From Bacillus bingmayongensis (GTDB taxonomy: Bacteria; Bacillota; Bacilli; Bacillales; Bacillaceae_G): 64,000 nt of DNA. Of the stretch, positions 8,901 through 18,600 are shown in pieces; position 1 is the stretch's first letter, and every line of letters begins with the position of its first letter. The stretch is taken from contig NZ_JH921521.1 of the NCBI RefSeq assembly GCF_000299035.1, positions 5,001 through 69,000 of the forward strand. Direction: 5' to 3'. Below the pieces are notes generated by a model. It did not search any database. It worked only from the letters and a program-made list of their open reading frames with translations, and was not told the DNA's origin. A program made the translations under genes and the position numbers.

Positions 8901-10405
8901 CAAAAGTCGCTGTCAAAGTCCCAGTTGTCCCTAACATCGGAACAATTGCTGTAGGAATTGCAAAAGCTGGTGCTGATTTTATTAATATTAGCGGCTTTGA
9001 TGGTGGAACAGGTGCTGCACGTATTCATGCCCTGCAACATGTAGGCCTCCCGGTTGAAATCGGAGTAAAAGCTGCTCATAACGCTCTATTAGAAGCAAAT
9101 ATGAGACACAATGTAGAGATTTGGGCTGATGGTGGTATTCGTAGTGTAAATGATGCGCTAAAAATTATGCTTCTTGGTGCAAACCGCATTGGATTTGGTA
9201 CTTTATCCATGATTGCAATCGGCTGTACAACGTGCCGGGGCTGTCACTTAGATACGTGTCATGTTGGTATTGCAACACAAATTGAATCAGAAGCACAGGC
9301 AAAAGAACATGGACTACGCCGTTTTGTTCCACGCCAATTTGAGAATGCTGTAGAAGGTTTATTGCACCTATTTACCACTTTCGGAACAGAGCTTAAACGT
9401 TTAACAGGCGGGCTCGGTTATGCGAACTTACAAGAAATTGTTGGTCGTTCTGATCTGCTAGAACAAACGCGCGGCACAGAACTATTAGATTTACAAAATT
9501 TATTATACACATTAGAGAGTGCTTCCTACACGATAACAGAAGCAGCGCAGCAACAACAGGAGACACCAACCGCTTCTTTCCAATCAAAAGAGCTAGTTGG
9601 TGTTGGTGTAGATCAACGCGTAATGGGTGGTCTTGAATCATGCTACCGAGTCCGCAGTAAATTATATGACAACAATACGCTTGAACCAATTACCTTAAAG
9701 TATACAAATGGTTCCGTTCCCGGAAATGGATTAGGTGCCTACAATAGCGAAAACTTATTTATTCACGTAAATGGCGGTGCACAAGATGGCATCGGAAAAA
9801 CCTCATTCGGCGGTGGCATTTATATCACAAAAGCAAAAGGAAAAGATGGAACATATTATAACGGTTCTGTTGGAAAAGGGTTTGGATACGGTGCACAAAA
9901 AGGAATTTTATATGTGCAAGGTAACGCTGATGCACGTGCTGGCATTCGCTTGTCTGGAGCAGATATGATCATCGGGGGAAGAATCACAAAACCACTTCGA
10001 GAAAAAGAACATGGGAATCTCGGTGTTCATGCAAATATTAAAGGCTTCGCTTTTGAATATATGACAAACGGTCGGGCTCTCGTTCTTGGTGATCCTGGCC
10101 CATGGATTTGTGCAGGTATGACTGGTGGTGTCGTTTATTTACGCCATCAACCTGAACTTGGTTTAACAGAATCTGCCCTGCGAAGAAGAATTGCAAAAGG
10201 AGCGAATGTAACATTACGTCCGCTTAGCAAAAACGGGAAATCAGACGTTACCGAATTATTATTAGACTATATTCGCGTATTAAACGAGCATGAACAATAT
10301 GAAGAAGTCGCTCTCTTAACACCGTTATTAGAGGACATTCATCTTCACTTTTATGAAGTCATTCCGAAAAAAGAACAGGCAGACCCATCTATTTCAACAG
10401 AATGA
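5969..10405 (+). CDS. gltB: Glutamate synthase, large subunit
   Basis: Transfers the glutamine amide to 2-oxoglutarate, giving two glutamates. 1478 residues. Class II glutaminase domain starts at Cys-24 (HDACGIV) after a 23-residue propeptide; central domain; FMN-binding synthase domain with GGEGGEIKDMIGKYP, GQGAKPGEGGHLPGSK and the Fe-S cluster cysteines in CTTCRGCHLDTC (near 1087-1098); C-terminal glycine-rich beta-helix domain. The B. subtilis name for this subunit is gltA; gltB is the commoner name elsewhere. No small (NADPH/FAD) subunit gene is adjacent, and no gltC-like regulator is divergent from it. Strong GAGGGGGG RBS. Confidence 0.96.
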   Translation: MPNNTNKWTPSLFRNYANAEHDACGIVSVMEKQNVPTKENIDLCIQSLVKMNHRAGFINGEGDGIGVHIDLPKALWKEKLKNSGYNPAIVDHPHFIVGHFFLNKKENPNLLKNSIRNKLNNKNLTVIFESDDVINSDALGPLGKQEEPLFWQIAILSETTNEHIDQVLFSLTIEIEENTAIHVASLSHDHVVYKVLGAGDTLVAYYDDLQHPLIASTMTLGHNRYSTNTLSNFFRVQPFSVLGHNGEINTISKLRDQAEMIDVPLTAGGSDSQDLNRTLETLLVHYKYSLFEAMDVLFPPIINEIKLYEPHMQDLYTYMREAWGHFAQGPAGIISRYKDEAVFSVDSLGLRPVWKVETESSYIFSSEPGVVSPSEYVAEPKSLAPGEKVGLKWNTQGNLVLYEYETYQEEVYNRMKQRIHFSDYHFNLSTPAVEKIEGLFCLSQVETEQYVAFGWDREHIQLLEQMATKGVEPIRSLGHDAPLAALDTDRRNIADFIKESVAVVTNPAIDRDREVEHFSTRTVLGERPSLFSDQQQTFVTELLSPIILEGNLAQSLSEDLETLSYEQLINLFAIHSTVYKLSVTFLPSETLHDALNRISAEAVTAIKKGASLLLLDDAKAHQNEHLWIDPHLITAKVHQELTEHKLRRKCSIVIRSGALRSLHDIVTLYGLGADVINPYLMFATVNDGTTIPLSNLYKALNKGLEKVISTIGIHELRGYGRLFSSIGLHEEIANILQITNFLGSHTVAFSLESLAKDAKARALDYSNPKVRMRKTFHIFPRIWKAIGDVAKGNAYDNYREKLAEVEDKNPIAIRHLVQMKEAEQPVPTEHVSIRVKNHDLPFIISSMSFGSQNEIAFRAYAEAADRLNMISLNGEGGEIKDMIGKYPHTRGQQIASGRFGVNAELLNSSNLIEIKIGQGAKPGEGGHLPGSKVTSKIAEARNATIGSDLISPSNNHDIYSIEDLAQIITEIKTANQHAKVAVKVPVVPNIGTIAVGIAKAGADFINISGFDGGTGAARIHALQHVGLPVEIGVKAAHNALLEANMRHNVEIWADGGIRSVNDALKIMLLGANRIGFGTLSMIAIGCTTCRGCHLDTCHVGIATQIESEAQAKEHGLRRFVPRQFENAVEGLLHLFTTFGTELKRLTGGLGYANLQEIVGRSDLLEQTRGTELLDLQNLLYTLESASYTITEAAQQQQETPTASFQSKELVGVGVDQRVMGGLESCYRVRSKLYDNNTLEPITLKYTNGSVPGNGLGAYNSENLFIHVNGGAQDGIGKTSFGGGIYITKAKGKDGTYYNGSVGKGFGYGAQKGILYVQGNADARAGIRLSGADMIIGGRITKPLREKEHGNLGVHANIKGFAFEYMTNGRALVLGDPGPWICAGMTGGVVYLRHQPELGLTESALRRRIAKGANVTLRPLSKNGKSDVTELLLDYIRVLNEHEQYEEVALLTPLLEDIHLHFYEVIPKKEQADPSISTE

Positions 10406-10475
10406 TACAATCCAATTTTATTCACTTAAAATTGACGAAGTGAGCATCACATAGTAATCTATAATAACAAATTTG

Positions 10476-10505
10476 AAAACCTGCTGAATTTCAGCAGGTT
10501 TTTTC
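10476..10505 (+). terminator. Terminator after glutamate synthase
   Basis: Stem AAAACCTGCTG / CAGCAGGTTTT around AATTT, ending in a T-run; 70 bases past the stop codon. Confidence 0.88.
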
Positions 10506-10518
10506 AGTAAACATAAGC

Positions 10519-10661
10519 GTTCAAAAAGGAGGATAAAGAGAGCCGAGCAGTTCGAGGCGCAGCTGCCAGGAGGATACGGAGTGTAGCTTATACTACATGA
10601 GTACCGGACTAGCGAGGCTGGCGAAGAAATCGGGTAGCTATCTTTACCGGACTTTTTGAAT
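10519..10661. repeat. bcr1-like dispersed repeat
   Basis: A 143-bp GC-richer element bounded by inverted ends (GTTCAAAAAG ... CTTTTTGAA) and containing GAGCCGAGCAGTTCGAGGCG and CTAGCGAGGCTGGCG. It resembles, from memory, the bcr1 repeat of the B. cereus group, a non-coding, structured element with mobile-element traits. It lies in the 350-bp gap after the glutamate synthase terminator. An open frame on the minus strand (10418-10720) spans it and is taken as spurious. Confidence 0.7.
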
Positions 10662-10756
10662 ATTACTAAAATATCACTTGCTAACATATTGTAATGAATG
10701 TATAGTATCATGTTGTACATTCATTATGACAAGAGAGAAAGGATATTAAAAAGGGT

Positions 10757-11845
10757 ATGAAACTAGGTGCTCGCATTTTAAAAACCGGTATTGCCATTAC
10801 ATTAGCTTTATTTGCTTGTACTTTGCTACAACTACCGAGTCCCGTATTCGCGGGAATTTCAGCAATTTTTGCTGTACAGCCATCTGTATACCGCTCGTAT
10901 TTGACTGCACTCGAACAAATTCAAGCAAACGTAATTGGTGCAGTATTCGCTATCGCATTTGCTTTTGCTTTTGGAAATAATCCTTTTATTATTGGATTAA
11001 CTTGTATATTAGTTATTGCTCTTACATTACAATTACGTTTAGAAAATACAATATCAATCGCTTTAGTAACGGTTATTGCAATTATGGAGTATCAAGGAGC
11101 AAACTTCTTTGACTTCGCTCTACTTCGCTTTGCAACGATTATGACCGGAATTATCGCAGCCTCACTTGTAAATTTAATGTTTATGCCGCCAAAATACGAA
11201 ACAAAACTATATCATCGTATCGTTGATAACACTGAAGAAATTGTGAAATGGATTCGTATGAACAGCAGGCAAGCTTCTGATTTTACAACACTGAAAACAG
11301 ATATTGATCGTATGAAAGAAAAAATGATTAAATTAAATCATTACTACTTACTTTACAAAGAAGAAAGAAGCTATACGAAAAAAGTACAATTCGCAAAAAT
11401 TCGTAAGCTCGTCTTATTTAGACAAATGTTAGCAACAACTAGTCGTGCATTAAGTACATTAAAGGCGTTACATCGCACTGAAAATGAATTACGATATATG
11501 CCTGAACCATTTCAAGAATCCATTCAAAATGAATTAGATTCATTAACACACTATCATGAACAAGTTTTATTAAAATTTATTGGCAAAGCGAAAAAACAAC
11601 AGTCTGTTGAGATGCTTGATGAAGTAGAAACAGGTAAGCAAGAATTAATCGATATATTTATGGACTATCAAAATAAAGATGATGAAGAATCCTATGAAAT
11701 ATGGTTACACCTCTTCCCTCTTATTTCTTCAATTATTAATTACAGTGAAGAAGTTGAACATTTAGATTTACTTGTAGATAGTTTTTATACGTATCACAAA
11801 CCAGAAGACGAACTACAAATTGATGAAAAAAAGGAAGACGAATAA
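10757..11845 (+). CDS. ygaE: Aromatic acid exporter (ArAE/FUSC)-like membrane protein
   Basis: 362 residues: an N-terminal membrane region of about five helices (residues 10-150, containing PSVYRSYLTALEQIQANVIG) and a charged cytoplasmic C-terminal half with coiled-coil character. This matches DUF939/ArAE_1 proteins such as B. subtilis YgaE, and the neighbourhood (between the hemL/gsaB and ygaD genes) agrees. Transport of aromatic acids is only a family-level suggestion. Convergent with ygaD; the two share a bidirectional terminator. Confidence 0.85.
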   Translation: MKLGARILKTGIAITLALFACTLLQLPSPVFAGISAIFAVQPSVYRSYLTALEQIQANVIGAVFAIAFAFAFGNNPFIIGLTCILVIALTLQLRLENTISIALVTVIAIMEYQGANFFDFALLRFATIMTGIIAASLVNLMFMPPKYETKLYHRIVDNTEEIVKWIRMNSRQASDFTTLKTDIDRMKEKMIKLNHYYLLYKEERSYTKKVQFAKIRKLVLFRQMLATTSRALSTLKALHRTENELRYMPEPFQESIQNELDSLTHYHEQVLLKFIGKAKKQQSVEMLDEVETGKQELIDIFMDYQNKDDEESYEIWLHLFPLISSIINYSEEVEHLDLLVDSFYTYHKPEDELQIDEKKEDE

Positions 11846-11883
11846 AGAAACAGCCCCTTTATGCCAAATGGGCTGTTTCTTCT
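11846..11883. terminator. Bidirectional terminator between ygaE and ygaD
   Basis: Stem GAAACAGCCC / GGGCTGTTTC with a 13-base loop. T residues follow on the plus strand; on the minus strand the hairpin overlaps the ygaD stop region, so it can serve both convergent genes. Confidence 0.8.
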
Positions 11884-13619
11884 ATATGTTGAATTTGATA
11901 TAAATTATAATAAAATCCTCGTTTTTGCATTAATTGTTCATGAGAACCCTTTTCTTTTATTTCACCATCTTCGATATATATAATTGTATCCACATGTGTA
12001 ATGGTTGCCAATCTATGAGCAATGATTATTGTTGTACGATCCGCAGCTAATGTTTGAAGAGCCTCTTGAATATGTCTTTCGTTCTCTAAGTCCAAAGCCG
12101 ATGTTGCTTCGTCTAATATAAGTAAAGAAGGATTTTTCAAAAACACACGTGCAATCGCTACACGCTGTCTTTGTCCACCAGACAACTTTACGCCTCTTTC
12201 TCCAACAACTGTATCGTAGCCATCTGGTAGATTCATAATGAAATTGTGAATCTGCGCTGCTTTTGCAGCCGCAATGACTTCCTCTTTCGTCGCTTCCGGC
12301 TTTCCATATAAAATATTAGATTGAATCGTATCACTAAATAATAGATTATCTTGCAAGACAATACCGATATGACTACGTAAATTTCTTACATTATAATCTC
12401 TCACATTCACACCATCTACATAAATCGCACCACTAGAAACATCGTAAAATCTTGGAATTAAATTAGCTAGGGATGATTTCCCTCCTCCACTCGCTCCAAC
12501 GAGGGCAACTTTTTCTCCAGGGCGAATTGAGAAAGAAAGGTGATGTAGTACATCTTTTTCATCAGCATTATACCGAAAAGAAACTTGATCAAATACAATT
12601 TCACCAGAAAGCTTTTTTGCTTCAATTGCGTTTGGAATATTTACAATATCATACTTTTCATCTAACAGCTCAAACACTCGATCCATTGATGCAAATGATT
12701 GCGTAAGTGTTGTAGAAGAATTAACAAGGCGGCGCAACGGACTATATAAACTATCCATATAGCCAACAAAAGCAACCATCGTTCCAAGTGTTAAAGAACC
12801 TTGAATCACTTCATATGCCGCAAACGCAATAACAAGTAACGGTCCTAAATCCGTTAACGTATTCACTGTAGAAAATGTTCGCGCTGTCCAACTTGTATGT
12901 GTTAATGCTTTTGTTAAAAACTCATTATTTTTCTTTTCAAACTGCCCCTTTTCATACTCTTCTAATGCAAAACTACGTGTCACTTGCATCCCCTGGATAC
13001 GCTCATGTAAGTAACCTTGCATCGTTGCTAATGCTTGTGAACGCGCTCTCGTTAATTTACGAAGACGCCCGAAAAAATATTTCACTGCAATTGCATAAAT
13101 TGGCAAAATTAACAATGCAACGAGCGTTAATTTTATATTCATAGAAAACATAACTACAATTGCAATAAAAATCGTAGCTGTATCGAGCCAAACATTCATA
13201 AGCCCTGTAATAACAAAATCCTTCGTCTGCTCTACATCATGAATTACGCGCGAAATAATTTCACCCGTTTTTGTATTTGAATAGTAGCGTAAGCTCAACT
13301 TTTGTAGATGCCCAAAAATATGTTTTCGCAAGTCATAAAGTACCGTATTACCAATACGCTGTGCAAAATATTGACGATAATATTCAACAGGCGGTCTCAG
13401 TACACCAAAAATAAAAAAGGCAATACCGATTGCCGTTATCAATTGTGAGGTTTTTTCCTGAAGTGATCCACTGCCTTGAATAACATCATCAATAATATAC
13501 TTTAATAACCATGGCATAATAAGCGGAATACCAAACTTAATGAGTCCAATAATAATTGTAATTGTAATAAGCCACCGATATGGTTTTACAAATTGTAAAT
13601 ATCTTTTTATTCCTTGCAT
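11859..13619 (-). CDS. ygaD: ABC exporter, fused membrane and ATPase domains (YgaD-like)
   Basis: 586 residues. Six-helix ABC transmembrane domain (about 15-310) fused to a nucleotide-binding domain with Walker [11 protein letters not shown]-loop [11 protein letters not shown], signature [15 protein letters not shown], Walker [13 protein letters not shown] and H-loop IAHRLATI. A homodimeric multidrug- or lipid-type (MsbA/LmrA-like) half-transporter. Matches B. subtilis YgaD by position. It starts 54 bases after the ygaC stop with RBS AAGGGGG; a GC-rich hairpin lies in that gap. Confidence 0.92.
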   Translation of the reverse strand: MQGIKRYLQFVKPYRWLITITIIIGLIKFGIPLIMPWLLKYIIDDVIQGSGSLQEKTSQLITAIGIAFFIFGVLRPPVEYYRQYFAQRIGNTVLYDLRKHIFGHLQKLSLRYYSNTKTGEIISRVIHDVEQTKDFVITGLMNVWLDTATIFIAIVVMFSMNIKLTLVALLILPIYAIAVKYFFGRLRKLTRARSQALATMQGYLHERIQGMQVTRSFALEEYEKGQFEKKNNEFLTKALTHTSWTARTFSTVNTLTDLGPLLVIAFAAYEVIQGSLTLGTMVAFVGYMDSLYSPLRRLVNSSTTLTQSFASMDRVFELLDEKYDIVNIPNAIEAKKLSGEIVFDQVSFRYNADEKDVLHHLSFSIRPGEKVALVGASGGGKSSLANLIPRFYDVSSGAIYVDGVNVRDYNVRNLRSHIGIVLQDNLLFSDTIQSNILYGKPEATKEEVIAAAKAAQIHNFIMNLPDGYDTVVGERGVKLSGGQRQRVAIARVFLKNPSLLILDEATSALDLENERHIQEALQTLAADRTTIIIAHRLATITHVDTIIYIEDGEIKEKGSHEQLMQKRGFYYNLYQIQHIEETAHLA

Positions 13620-13639
13620 GTAATTCCCCCTTAATAGGA

Positions 13640-13670
13640 CAAACCTGCCGGGAAAATCCCTGCAGGTTTG
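13640..13670 (-). terminator. Hairpin between ygaC and ygaD
   Basis: Inverted repeat CAAACCTGC / GCAGGTTTG with 13 bases between. The T-run is poor in the direction of ygaC transcription, so it may only partly terminate or may stabilise the 3' end. Confidence 0.5.
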
Positions 13671-13672
13671 CT

Positions 13673-14203
13673 CTAATCTCTATACATTAAATACCGTTCA
13701 TACCACATATCAACAAAGTCTGGCGCAAACGGCCCTTTTCTTTGATGAATCCACTGTGTTAAATACTCTACATTTCTTTTTAGTATCGTATCAATCACAG
13801 GAGGATAATTCATCATCTGACTATGCTTCTCATACTCGTCTTCATCTAAAAGTGTATATGTCATATCTGGATATACTTTAATATCTAAATCATAATCAAT
13901 ATACTTTAATGCTTCCGAATCATACGCAAATGGAGAACTTAAATTACAATAATAGTATACTCCCTCTTCTCTTAACATACCGATTACATTAAACCAATAA
14001 TTTGAATGAAAATAACAAATTGCAGGCTCACGCGTAATCCATGTCCGACCATCTGATTCAGTTACTACAGTCCGATCATTTGCACCAATTACGAGACTTT
14101 GTGTCCCTTTTAAAATTGTAGTCTCTTCCCACATTCTATGAATGAAGCCATTATGTTTATAACTATGTATTTGTACTTTTTCTCCTTCTTTGGGAAATCC
14201 CAT
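13673..14203 (-). CDS. ygaC: Nucleoside tri-/diphosphate phosphatase, DUF402 family (YgaC)
   Basis: 176 residues with the DUF402 (FomD-like) barrel. Conserved acidic clusters [13 protein letters not shown] and [10 protein letters not shown] fit metal coordination. Staphylococcal and Bacillus homologues hydrolyse nucleoside tri- and diphosphates; that activity is transferred by family. Position upstream of ygaD matches B. subtilis ygaC. ATG 14203 has AAGGGAG upstream. Confidence 0.9.
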   Translation of the reverse strand: MGFPKEGEKVQIHSYKHNGFIHRMWEETTILKGTQSLVIGANDRTVVTESDGRTWITREPAICYFHSNYWFNVIGMLREEGVYYYCNLSSPFAYDSEALKYIDYDLDIKVYPDMTYTLLDEDEYEKHSQMMNYPPVIDTILKRNVEYLTQWIHQRKGPFAPDFVDMWYERYLMYRD

Positions 14204-14397
14204 ACGTGCTCCCTTCTTTCACTGTGAACGCTCTTCTAAAGTTGCCCTAACTAGTATCGTTCCTTTAAAAAACGTATTGAGCCGAATTCACTTTTTTTCT
14301 ATTATAACTTTTTTGTCAAAATTTTAAAACTAAACCGATACAATCCAGCTTTCATAAACATGAATGAATTACTCCCCATTGACAAATCATGATGCAA

Positions 14398-14436
14398 CAA
14401 AAAGCCCTTCTGCATAAATTTAGAAAGGGCTTTTCC
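14398..14436 (-). terminator. Terminator after ygaB
   Basis: Minus-strand hairpin AGAAAGGGCTTTT arm with AAAAAGCCCTTCT, ending in TTTTTG; 30-60 bases past the ygaB stop. Confidence 0.8.
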
Positions 14437-14464
14437 AACTAAAGTATCAAAATATGTCACTTCT

Positions 14465-14722
14465 TTAGTTAGAAATTATTTTTTCAGTTTCAAAAGAATG
14501 AATCACTTCATTTGTTTGTTGCTCAAATTTTTCATGCAAAAGCTTCAAAGCTTGTTCTGTTTTGTATATTTCTTGACGAATAAAATGCAAATCTTTTTTA
14601 TCGCACTTTCCTTGTTCACTTGTTTCGATCTGTTGGTACTTCTCTAGATGTGCTTGTAACTTCAGTAACTCATCCATTGTTTGCAACTGCTCTCCTACCA
14701 ACTTATCAAATGAATTCATCAT
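14465..14722 (-). CDS. ygaB: YgaB-like small coiled-coil protein
   Basis: 85 residues, highly charged and Gln/Glu/Lys-rich, predicted as two helices with heptad character (LQTMDELLKLQAHLEKYQ; IYKTEQALKLLHEKFEQQ). Resembles the YgaB family and occupies its place between ygaC and sspE. Function unknown. Two ATGs open the frame (14722, 14719); GGGGG is upstream of both. Confidence 0.75.
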   Translation of the reverse strand: MMNSFDKLVGEQLQTMDELLKLQAHLEKYQQIETSEQGKCDKKDLHFIRQEIYKTEQALKLLHEKFEQQTNEVIHSFETEKIISN

Positions 14723-14926
14723 TTACCCCCTGTTTCCAATAAATTCTCATCATCTATTCATACAGGATACATCGCTACTAACTATTTTCTAATCTCCTAC
14801 CTCCTTCTCCTTTGACTACATTTGTTGACTTATTAGAAGTTATGTCGGCTCTCTCCACAAAATTCTCAAAACAATCGAGTTGAATACCATTAGACTTTCA
14901 CTAGTAAAAGATCATTCATTGCAAAC

Positions 14927-14965
14927 AAAGAAAACACTTCTCTTGAATCGAGAAGTGTTTTTCTT
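14927..14965 (-). terminator. Terminator after sspE
   Basis: Stem AAACACTTCTC / GAGAAGTGTTT with a 7-base loop, immediately after the sspE stop; T residues follow on the minus strand. Confidence 0.88.
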
Positions 14966-14967
14966 TG

Positions 14968-15255
14968 TTATTGATTCGTGCTAGAAGATTGTGATTTTTT
15001 CGCTGCTGATTTTGCGTTTTGTTGTTTTACTGCTTGCACATCAGTGTCAGTTGCAAACTCTGTACCGTAGCTAGCATTTGCACTTTGAACACCAGCGCTA
15101 GAAGCCTGTGCTTTTTTTGCTTCTGATTGTGCATTTTGTTGTTTTACTGCTTGTACGTTTGTCTCAGTTGCAAACTCTGTACCATAGTTAGCATTTGTAC
15201 TTTGAATGCTAGCGCCAGAAGTTGCTTTATTATATCCTTGTTGTTTTTTACTCAT
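14968..15255 (-). CDS. sspE: Gamma-type small acid-soluble spore protein
   Basis: 95-residue spore-core storage protein degraded to amino acids at germination; not a DNA binder like alpha/beta SASPs. It shows the gamma-SASP tandem repeat: two copies of a block containing [19 protein letters not shown] and [19 protein letters not shown], each with the GPR protease-type site TEFA. Gln/Asn/Ala/Ser-rich, no Cys or Trp. Start ATG 15255 has GGAGGTG 7 bases upstream; the longer frame to 15288 has none. Expected sigma-G control was not confirmed by a clear promoter match. Confidence 0.95.
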   Translation of the reverse strand: MSKKQQGYNKATSGASIQSTNANYGTEFATETNVQAVKQQNAQSEAKKAQASSAGVQSANASYGTEFATDTDVQAVKQQNAKSAAKKSQSSSTNQ

Positions 15256-15379
15256 CTTTCTCACCTCCACAATTAATAATGTAACCAACCATCCTAAAAG
15301 ATATCCGGAAAATTATTTTTTAATTGACGCATATATCTCTCTAGGCTCATTCAAACTACAGATGATGGAGGTGTACAGC

Positions 15380-15604
15380 ATGTACGTTGGACGCGATATG
15401 ACAGAACTATCTATGATTTCGAAAGAAGAATGGAAACAAGATGAATTAGCTTATTTTCACCATTCCTTACAGCAAATCATGCCTTATTTAAACGTAGAAG
15501 GCCAAACGATTTACAAAGAAATTATAAAAGAGATTGAATCTCGAGGTGGTCTTCAAAGAAGCGAAGCGGATTGGACGCACGGTACAAAAGTTTCTTATGA
15601 TTAA
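15380..15604 (+). CDS. Conserved small protein of unknown function
   Basis: 74 residues, MYVGRDMTEL onward, acidic and helical, with no Cys or membrane segment and the C-terminal GLQRSEADWTHGTK. Start chosen because GGAGGTG lies 6 bases upstream of ATG 15380; the longer open frame runs back into sspE's leader on the other strand. Divergent from sspE and convergent with the large phosphoesterase gene, with which it shares a terminator. Family not recognised. Confidence 0.75.
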   Translation: MYVGRDMTELSMISKEEWKQDELAYFHHSLQQIMPYLNVEGQTIYKEIIKEIESRGGLQRSEADWTHGTKVSYD

Positions 15605-15638
15605 AAAAACGTGTTCCCTAATTCGGGAACACGTTCCA
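15605..15638. terminator. Bidirectional terminator
   Basis: Perfect stem AACGTGTTCCC / GGGAACACGTT with a 6-base loop, flanked by A-run on the left; lies between two convergent genes. Confidence 0.85.
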
Positions 15639-15641
15639 TCT

Positions 15642-18600
15642 TCAACCTTTTTTACCTGTTGTAAAGGACCAAACTGGTGAAGTTACTCGACCGCCATATC
15701 GATCTTCAACTTTTATATACCAATGATACATCGTATTTTCCTTTAAGTTCTCCCATTTCACTTTTGCGTTGCGCCAATTTGCCACAAAGTTATCTTTACC
15801 AATTACTTCATTCATGTACACGTTTACTTCTACATAGTCTGTTGCAACTTGTTTTATCGCAGGTTTCAAATCAACGTCTAATTCAAATTCATCTTTTCCT
15901 GGATACTCTTCTGGTTTATAAAAATTGTATTCATTTAAATATGGGGAGTACGTTTTAACATACATTTTGTTCGCAGTTGCATCAAATTGTAAGAGACGCA
16001 TATAACCTTGTCCACCTTCTGGACCACCTTGATAATCCGCTAGCATTTGATATACTTTACGATCTGCGATTCCGTCTCCATTATCATCAATTTCATCAAC
16101 TAATTTCTCACTATCATGATAATGTCCACTTAACACAGCTAACACATTTTTATTCGGTTTAACTACTTCATTAAAAAGTTTGTCACCAATTGGGCTGCGG
16201 TTACCTGATACAAGTAAATATTCATGTAATGATAAAATTGCCTTTCGATTTGGATATTTCTGCAATACTTCCTTCATCCATTGAATATCTTCATCTGTAA
16301 CGCCCCATCCCATATACAGCATAATAAAGTCGTTTCCTTTTGCTGAAATCAAATCATAGTGTCCACGGTTATCCTTATAACTTTCACCGTAAAATGGCTT
16401 ATCTTTAAAACGCCAATCCCCAAAATATTTCGAGTATGCTGTATAGTCTTCATCTTTATGATTTACATCGTGATTCCCAGCCAATACACCATACGGTACT
16501 TTCGCATTTTCAAGTACTTTCATATATTCGTCTGCGCGTTGCCATTGAAATTCTTGATATGATTTATCAACAAGATCTCCTGTATGGAATACATATTTAA
16601 TATTTAATGGATCTTTTTGCGCAGCAATCCAGTCAACTTGACTTTTGTAAATATGTGGATAACTTTCAGAGTAATACTGTGTATCCGACATCCATACAAA
16701 TGTGTAATCAAACTTATTTGGTGAACTTGGAATTTGGTCTTGCACGATTACACTTACTTTGTGATCTTTTACATATTCTTTCGCTAATACAGCACCTTTT
16801 AATTCAAAGTCCTTATCCCCAGCAATTTTCGATGTAAGTTCTGTCCATTTATTTGTCGCATGATTCCAAGCATACATCGTAACTTTTCTTCCTTCTAGAG
16901 AATGTCCATACCATTTTACTTCTACTGTATCTTCGTCTTTCACATCAGCAGCAACTGTTACATCAAAACGATGATATGGAAATTTCTCTGTTGATTCCGT
17001 TGTATAATATTTCCCATCTTTTTTACTAACCTTACTTAGCTGGTCTTGGTCAAAACTTTTCTCACCATTCACAGCAAAAGCTTGTGGTGGTTCTTGTTCT
17101 ATCGCATTTTCGGTAATTTTTATACGATCCGTTTGATTCGGCTTATAAGTATATCCTTTATAAAATGTTGCTTTCATTGCATCATTTGTCGGATCGATTA
17201 CTTTTGCTTCAAGCGTCGGATTCGTGCCCACATTTTCCTCTCCATCTTTAGGGGTAATTGGAGTAGGATCTGTTGGGTCCTCTGCCCAAGTTTCAAATAG
17301 AATTGTCTTTTCCTGCCGATTTCCTACTTGGTCCTCAGCTTCTACATGTAACTCATGCTTTCCTGCTTCTAATTGTGCAGATGATGTTTCATATGGAGTT
17401 ATAATCTCTTTACCATCCAATATAACTTTTTTACTTTTCACTCCTGCTATATCATCTGTAACTGTTACATCAATTGGAATTTTCCCTTTATATTTTTTCT
17501 TGTTCTGCACTGTAGTAGAAATCTGTGGTGAAGTATTGTCAACTTGTACATTCGCAACAACTTCTTGATTCACACCATCTTGCACTGCAATTCGATGTTT
17601 TCCATCCTTCACTTGTTTTGTATCCCATAAATACGCATTCAAAATAAACTTGTCTTCTGGAACTTGGAATCCGAATGTAAATACCGGTGTTGATGTATCT
17701 CCATCACCAATTGATAATTCCTGATTTGGATTTGCAAAATTCGGATCATATAATGTCGTTCCATCTGCTAATACGAGGCGGACGTTTTTCAAATAAAAAT
17801 CATCTTTGTTCTCTTCAACTCGATCGTCAAATGGTGATGTTTTTGTGCCAGATCGAATATCAATTTTGAACGGCTCATTATATTTAATTTTTGATTGATC
17901 AATTTTTACAGTTAATGTGACATAATCACTATACGTATCATCAAATACACGCAATACTTCATTCCCAATGGTAACTGCATTTTTAAAATACAAATCAGTT
18001 TGCTTCACATCGAAAGCGAAATAAGCAGGCTTCTCTAAAGCACGATATGTGTTCGTCTCTACTTTCTTTCCGTCCACTAAAAGCGAAAGTTGTTCAGCCC
18101 CCACCGACGAAGAGGTTCCTTTTAATAAAACTTGATTTGCGACCACTTCTTCATCCTGTACATTAAGGCGAAGAGGCCCCTTATCTTTCTCTCCAGCTAT
18201 TTGTACTGAATACATATCACTTTTTACTACATTTAAACCATCAGAAGCTTCCAAGTAATATGTTATTTTCTCTTTCCCAATTAATTCAGGTGAGTAAATC
18301 GTATAATGATATTGTTTATCTGCACGGTCCTCTACTAAATTTTCAACTTTATATTCTGCATTTGGATTCGTTTTGTAATATAATTTCACACTTTTCAATT
18401 GTTCGTTATCAAGAACTGAAAAACTCAGTTTATGATCTTGAAATTCAGAAATTAGTCCTTCTGCCGCTTTATGTGAAATCGTCGGCGCAATCGTATCTTC
18501 TTTCAAGGCAACTCGTTCAGCTGGTACTTGCCCTTCTAATATAGTTCCAGGGGATGCATTATGTTCTGCGATACTAATCTTTTGCATAATTTGCGAGCCA

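Noticed and set aside
10418-10720. Open frame across the bcr1-like repeat
   Set aside because: It follows the repeat's sequence and the preceding terminator; no RBS; repeats of this type are non-coding.
15256-15335. Sigma-G promoter for sspE
   Set aside because: A TGAATG-like -35 is present but no convincing CATACTA-like -10 at the right distance could be placed.
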